Of a stretch of 64,000 nucleotides of DNA, positions 61,033 through 64,000 are shown piece after piece. A model generated the notes under the pieces. It worked only from the letters and a program-made list of their open reading frames with translations. It was not told the DNA's origin and ran no database searches. The stretch comes from SHLQ01 sp964517125. GTDB taxonomy: Bacteria; Actinomycetota; Acidimicrobiia; Acidimicrobiales; SHLQ01. Each line of letters starts with the position of its first letter. Position 1 is the first letter of the stretch. Made by a program: the position numbers and the translations under genes. The stretch covers positions 1 to 64,000 of the forward strand of contig CAZFBD010000012.1 of the NCBI GenBank assembly GCA_964517125.1, given 5' to 3'.

Positions 61033-62528
61033 TGGCCCAGACCCGTTCGGCCCCCGCCGTGCGGGTCGGCACGATCCACGTCCTGCCGAGGCCGTTCGGC
61101 ATCGGTATGGCGCTCGGGGGTGTCGCCTCGGTGGCGGCGTCGTTTGTGGGGCTGCTCCTCGATCGCAGCGTGGCGCTGGACGAAATGGTCGTCCTGTTTG
61201 TCGTTGGCGCGGTGTGTGTTGTTGGTGGACTGGCGTTGGGACGGGTGCAGTCAGCGTCCTCGCGAATCACCGCGCCCATGGCGATGTCCATGCTTGTGGC
61301 TGGCTGGTCTGGGGCAACGCTTGTTGCGCTCTTGGCGTTCGCGCTGTCTGGTGAGTTCGAGTCCATTCCGTCGGCGTTCTTTGAAGCGGTCAGCGCCACG
61401 ACCACCACCGGGTTCACCACCGTCGTGGATCCCCAGGAACTCACGCATGCCATGCGGTTTCTCCGAGTGATCCTGCCGTGGCTCTGCGGGCTGGGCGTCC
61501 TCGTGGCAGGTATGGGGGTGCTGCCGGTGGCCATCGCTGGAATCGAGCTCTCACCCTCTCGCGGACTCGCCCGTAGTGAGCAGCTGGTCACCAACACTTC
61601 GGCCGCAATCCGGAATATCTCGGGGATGTACCTGCTGCTCACGTCGCTGCTGCTGGTCGGCTACCTGCTCGGCGGTATGGGGCTGTTCGATGCGCTCTCG
61701 TACAGCCTCTCCACCGCGTCCACCGGTGGCATGTCGAACCATGCGGCGTCGCTCGGCCACTTCGAGAGCGACTTCATCGACTGGGTTGCGACGTTCGGGA
61801 TGGTCGCGGCAGGCGGAAGTCTTGTGATTGTCTGGGCTGCGCTGCGGGGCGCCTGGAGTTCGGTCCTGCATTCCACCGAGCTGCGCCTCTATGCCAGCCT
61901 GCTGCTCCTTGGCTTTCTCGGCGTCTGGCTGATCGGCGACGAGCTCTCCATCACCGATGCTGCCTTCTCGGTCAGCTCCATGCTGTCGACCACAGGGCTT
62001 CGTTCCGGCAATTGGGCCGCCGGCGGATCGTTCACCCAGGCGCTGCTCTTGATTGGCGCCGGCGTGGGGGCCATGACCGGCTCGGTCGGGAGCGGATTCC
62101 GATTGGCTCGTGCAGCCCGGGTCGCGCTCGAGGTGCGACGGGCGTTGCGGGGCCTTCTGTATCCGCACCGCGTCGGCGTCATTCGCATCGACGGCGTGGC
62201 TGCGGATGAGGTCTCGCTTGAGCGCACCTACGGCTATCTGTGGGCGCACCTGCTGACCCTCACGACCATTGCGGTGCTGGTGAACGTGTCCTCCCTGAAT
62301 CTCATGGGGACACTCACATTCTCGCTTTCACTGATCTCGAACGTTGGCATCGTCATCAGCGGTGACGGCATCGCGGCGGCCGTGGTGCTCGACAGGTGGT
62401 CGCAGGCGGTCGCGATCATCGCCATGGTGCTGGGCCGCTTGTCCATCTATCCGGTGCTGGTGACGATCGCCGGATTCACCCGGTGGCTTGGGCGGTTCCG
62501 TCCGCACCGTGCGATCGGAGGCAGCTGA
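61032..62528 (+). CDS. trkH: Trk potassium channel subunit, TrkH copy 1
   Basis: A 498-residue membrane protein with the TrkH/KtrB four-fold pore. Filter-like glycine loops are SATTTTGFTT, STASTGGMS, SMLSTTGLRS and LISNVGIVIS. The fourth is least like the consensus. Length is that of TrkH. It is coupled to trkA (TGATG) and to the second trkH (TGATG). It imports potassium for turgor; with the betaine importer and aquaporin it forms the osmotic toolkit of this region. Confidence 0.9.
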   Translation: MAQTRSAPAVRVGTIHVLPRPFGIGMALGGVASVAASFVGLLLDRSVALDEMVVLFVVGAVCVVGGLALGRVQSASSRITAPMAMSMLVAGWSGATLVALLAFALSGEFESIPSAFFEAVSATTTTGFTTVVDPQELTHAMRFLRVILPWLCGLGVLVAGMGVLPVAIAGIELSPSRGLARSEQLVTNTSAAIRNISGMYLLLTSLLLVGYLLGGMGLFDALSYSLSTASTGGMSNHAASLGHFESDFIDWVATFGMVAAGGSLVIVWAALRGAWSSVLHSTELRLYASLLLLGFLGVWLIGDELSITDAAFSVSSMLSTTGLRSGNWAAGGSFTQALLLIGAGVGAMTGSVGSGFRLARAARVALEVRRALRGLLYPHRVGVIRIDGVAADEVSLERTYGYLWAHLLTLTTIAVLVNVSSLNLMGTLTFSLSLISNVGIVISGDGIAAAVVLDRWSQAVAIIAMVLGRLSIYPVLVTIAGFTRWLGRFRPHRAIGGS

Positions 62529-64000
62529 TGTTGCGTCTTGAACGTCGGTCCGAGCACCGTTCCGACGGCTTCAGCGAGCCGTCCAAACGGATTCCGTCAA
62601 CCGTCGCCCACATCTGCGGGCTGGCGCTGGCGGTCATTTCGCCGGGCCTGTTCATCTCCGGCATCGTGGAGCTCGTCGGGTTTGGCGACGGCGGAATCAC
62701 GCTGCTCGTCTGCAGCCTCATCTTTGCGCTCGTCGGAGGGTCACTGTGGTACACCACGCGACTCGGTGATCTGGCGCCTCGCACCGTCTTCGCCGCCGTT
62801 GCCTGGTCCTGGTTCCTGGTCTCCGTCATGGGAGCGCTGCCGTTCATCCTGACCCGAACGTTCCAATCCGGAGCGGCCACCATCTGGATCGAAATTGCCG
62901 ACGCGATCTTCGAGTCTGCGTCGGGGTACACGTGCACGGGCTCGACGGTGCTGACAACCCTGCCGGACCTGAACGACCCGAATCCCAAGGTGGGCCAGGG
63001 TGTGCTTTTCTATCGGCAGCTGACCCAGTGGTACGGGGGTATGGGCTTCGTGCAGCTCGTCGTCACCGTGCTCCCGGCGTTGGGTACCCGAGCCATGGGT
63101 TTCATGGGCGCCGAGGCGCCGGGGCCAACCGCCGATCGTCTCGCACCCCGGGCGAAGGACACAGCGAAGCTCCTCTGGCAGGTCTACATCGGGGCGACGG
63201 TCCTCATGGCCGCCGGCTACGTCGCCGCCGGTATGTCGATCTTCGACGGCATTGCGCACGGGTTGACGACCGCAGCGACGGGTGGGTACTCGACCTACAA
63301 CGACTCACTCGGCGAGTTCGACAGTGTCGCCATCGAGTCGGTCGCCATCGTGGCGATGCTCATCGGTGGCAGCAACTTTGCTCTGCACTGGATCTTCCTC
63401 ACCCGCGATCGGGGGGTCTACGCCAAGGACCACGAGTTCCGCGCCTACACGGCCATGGTTGTTGCGGCCACCGTTGCCGTGACCGCGATGCTCATGATCG
63501 GTGGCGAGGTGGGCGGAGACTTCGCCGCGTCGTTCCGGACGGCCGTGTTCAACGTGGTCAGCCTGGGAACAAGCACGGGCTTTGGCAATGCCCAAGGTGC
63601 AGGTACCGCTGGCGACTTCGTGGTGTGGGGCGCAGGCCCGCTCATCGTGATCCTGGTGCTCATGACCATCGGCGGCATGTCGGGCTCCACCGCCGGAGGT
63701 GTGAAGGTCATTCGAATCCGGGTGATCGGCGCTCAGGTCCACCGGTTGGTCGCCAGGTCACGGCAGCCCCGCGCCGTGATTCCGCTCCGACTCGGATCCG
63801 ACATCGTCTCCGAGAAGATCGCCCACAAGGTGGCGGTCTACGGCATGGCGTGGCTGGCGATGATGGTTGGCGGGCTGCTCGCAGTGACCGCACTAGGCGC
63901 CGAACTTGAAGAAGCGCTTTCGGCGGTTGTTGGTTCGTTGGGCAACATGGGGCCTGCCTTTGGCTCGTCCGGACCAACCGCAACGTTCCAAGCCGGATTC
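62528..64000 (+). CDS. trkH: Trk potassium channel subunit, TrkH copy 2 (3' end beyond window)
   Basis: At least 491 residues of a second TrkH, cut by the window end. Filter loops are SGYTCTGSTVL, TAATGGYST, SLGTSTGFGN and SLGNMGPAFG, closer to consensus than in copy 1. The ATG at 62528 overlaps the copy 1 stop. The N-terminal helix layout is that of classic TrkH and sequence similarity to copy 1 looks low, so they are old paralogs rather than a recent duplication. Confidence 0.9.
   Translation, partial: MLRLERRSEHRSDGFSEPSKRIPSTVAHICGLALAVISPGLFISGIVELVGFGDGGITLLVCSLIFALVGGSLWYTTRLGDLAPRTVFAAVAWSWFLVSVMGALPFILTRTFQSGAATIWIEIADAIFESASGYTCTGSTVLTTLPDLNDPNPKVGQGVLFYRQLTQWYGGMGFVQLVVTVLPALGTRAMGFMGAEAPGPTADRLAPRAKDTAKLLWQVYIGATVLMAAGYVAAGMSIFDGIAHGLTTAATGGYSTYNDSLGEFDSVAIESVAIVAMLIGGSNFALHWIFLTRDRGVYAKDHEFRAYTAMVVAATVAVTAMLMIGGEVGGDFAASFRTAVFNVVSLGTSTGFGNAQGAGTAGDFVVWGAGPLIVILVLMTIGGMSGSTAGGVKVIRIRVIGAQVHRLVARSRQPRAVIPLRLGSDIVSEKIAHKVAVYGMAWLAMMVGGLLAVTALGAELEEALSAVVGSLGNMGPAFGSSGPTATFQAGF

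Overview
The window looks like a scaffold from a high-GC actinomycete, most likely a marine or brackish member of the Acidimicrobiia (Ilumatobacter-like). The evidence is strong G/C bias at third codon positions, frequent GTG and TTG starts, an F420-type oxidoreductase, a DivIVA-like protein, LytR-CpsA-Psr and L,D-transpeptidase wall enzymes, a menaquinone cluster, and a short N-terminal GPGWW-ASDGKWY motif that I associate with this class. That placement is inference: there is no rRNA gene here. A 100-base run of N (39455-39554) shows this is a draft or metagenome scaffold.

Layout. 1-5276: an F420-type oxidoreductase cut by the window edge, two small-molecule transporters (EamA and MFS), an aldehyde dehydrogenase and a divergent aquaporin. 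5318-14736: a compact creatine/sarcosine catabolic island. It holds the tightly overlapped sarcosine oxidase operon soxB-D-A-G with a divergent LysR regulator, then a creatinase with a divergent GntR/FCD regulator, then an MFS carrier. 14759-21764: a membrane-anchored propeller-like protein, an ECF-like sigma factor, and a glycine betaine/proline-type ABC importer (proV-proW-proX) whose permease carries a very long extra membrane domain. 21896-29937: TerC, a degenerate metallo-beta-lactamase-fold protein, two tandem L,D-transpeptidase lipoproteins, a stand-alone helicase-C-like protein, a YihY/BrkB protein, a DmdC-like acyl-CoA dehydrogenase and Lgt. 29927-37167: a serine hydrolase, a class III nucleotide cyclase overlapping an alkyltransferase-like protein, a DEAD-box helicase, an orphan N6-adenine methyltransferase, metX, an Fpg/Nei-like glycosylase and two small ORFs. 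37198-39646: tRNA-Gly, tRNA-Cys, a proline-rich membrane protein, the gap and tRNA-Val. 39856-44613: an alpha/beta hydrolase and three tandem secreted coiled-coil D,D-carboxypeptidases. 44624-48247: menD-menH-menC. 48265-51432: an M23 peptidase, an LCP protein and a DivIVA-like protein. 51460-56588: psuK-psuG, a GGDEF-EAL protein with an upstream degenerate GGDEF protein, and a small unknown gene. 56636-58928: a repeat and terminator region and a membrane pyrophosphatase. 59048-64000: 5-formyl-THF cyclo-ligase and trkA-trkH-trkH, the last gene cut by the window end.

How the parts work together. Two themes stand out. The first is use of N-methylated solutes: creatine to sarcosine plus urea (creatinase), then sarcosine to glycine and a one-carbon unit (SoxBDAG), with import of quaternary amines (ProVWX) nearby. 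The second is osmotic and ionic adaptation: aquaporin, betaine importer, TrkA/TrkH potassium uptake and an ion-pumping pyrophosphatase. A third group is cell-wall remodelling: two L,D-transpeptidases, three M15 carboxypeptidases, one M23 enzyme, LCP and DivIVA.

The most unusual items are the approximately 450-residue membrane extension on ProW, the in-frame open stretch with 27-bp tandem repeats between the sigma factor and proV, the three tandem coiled-coil/VanY-type proteins, the stand-alone degenerate helicase domain, and a tRNA-Val with C at position 33 next to the assembly gap. No CRISPR array, IS element, prophage or rRNA was seen.
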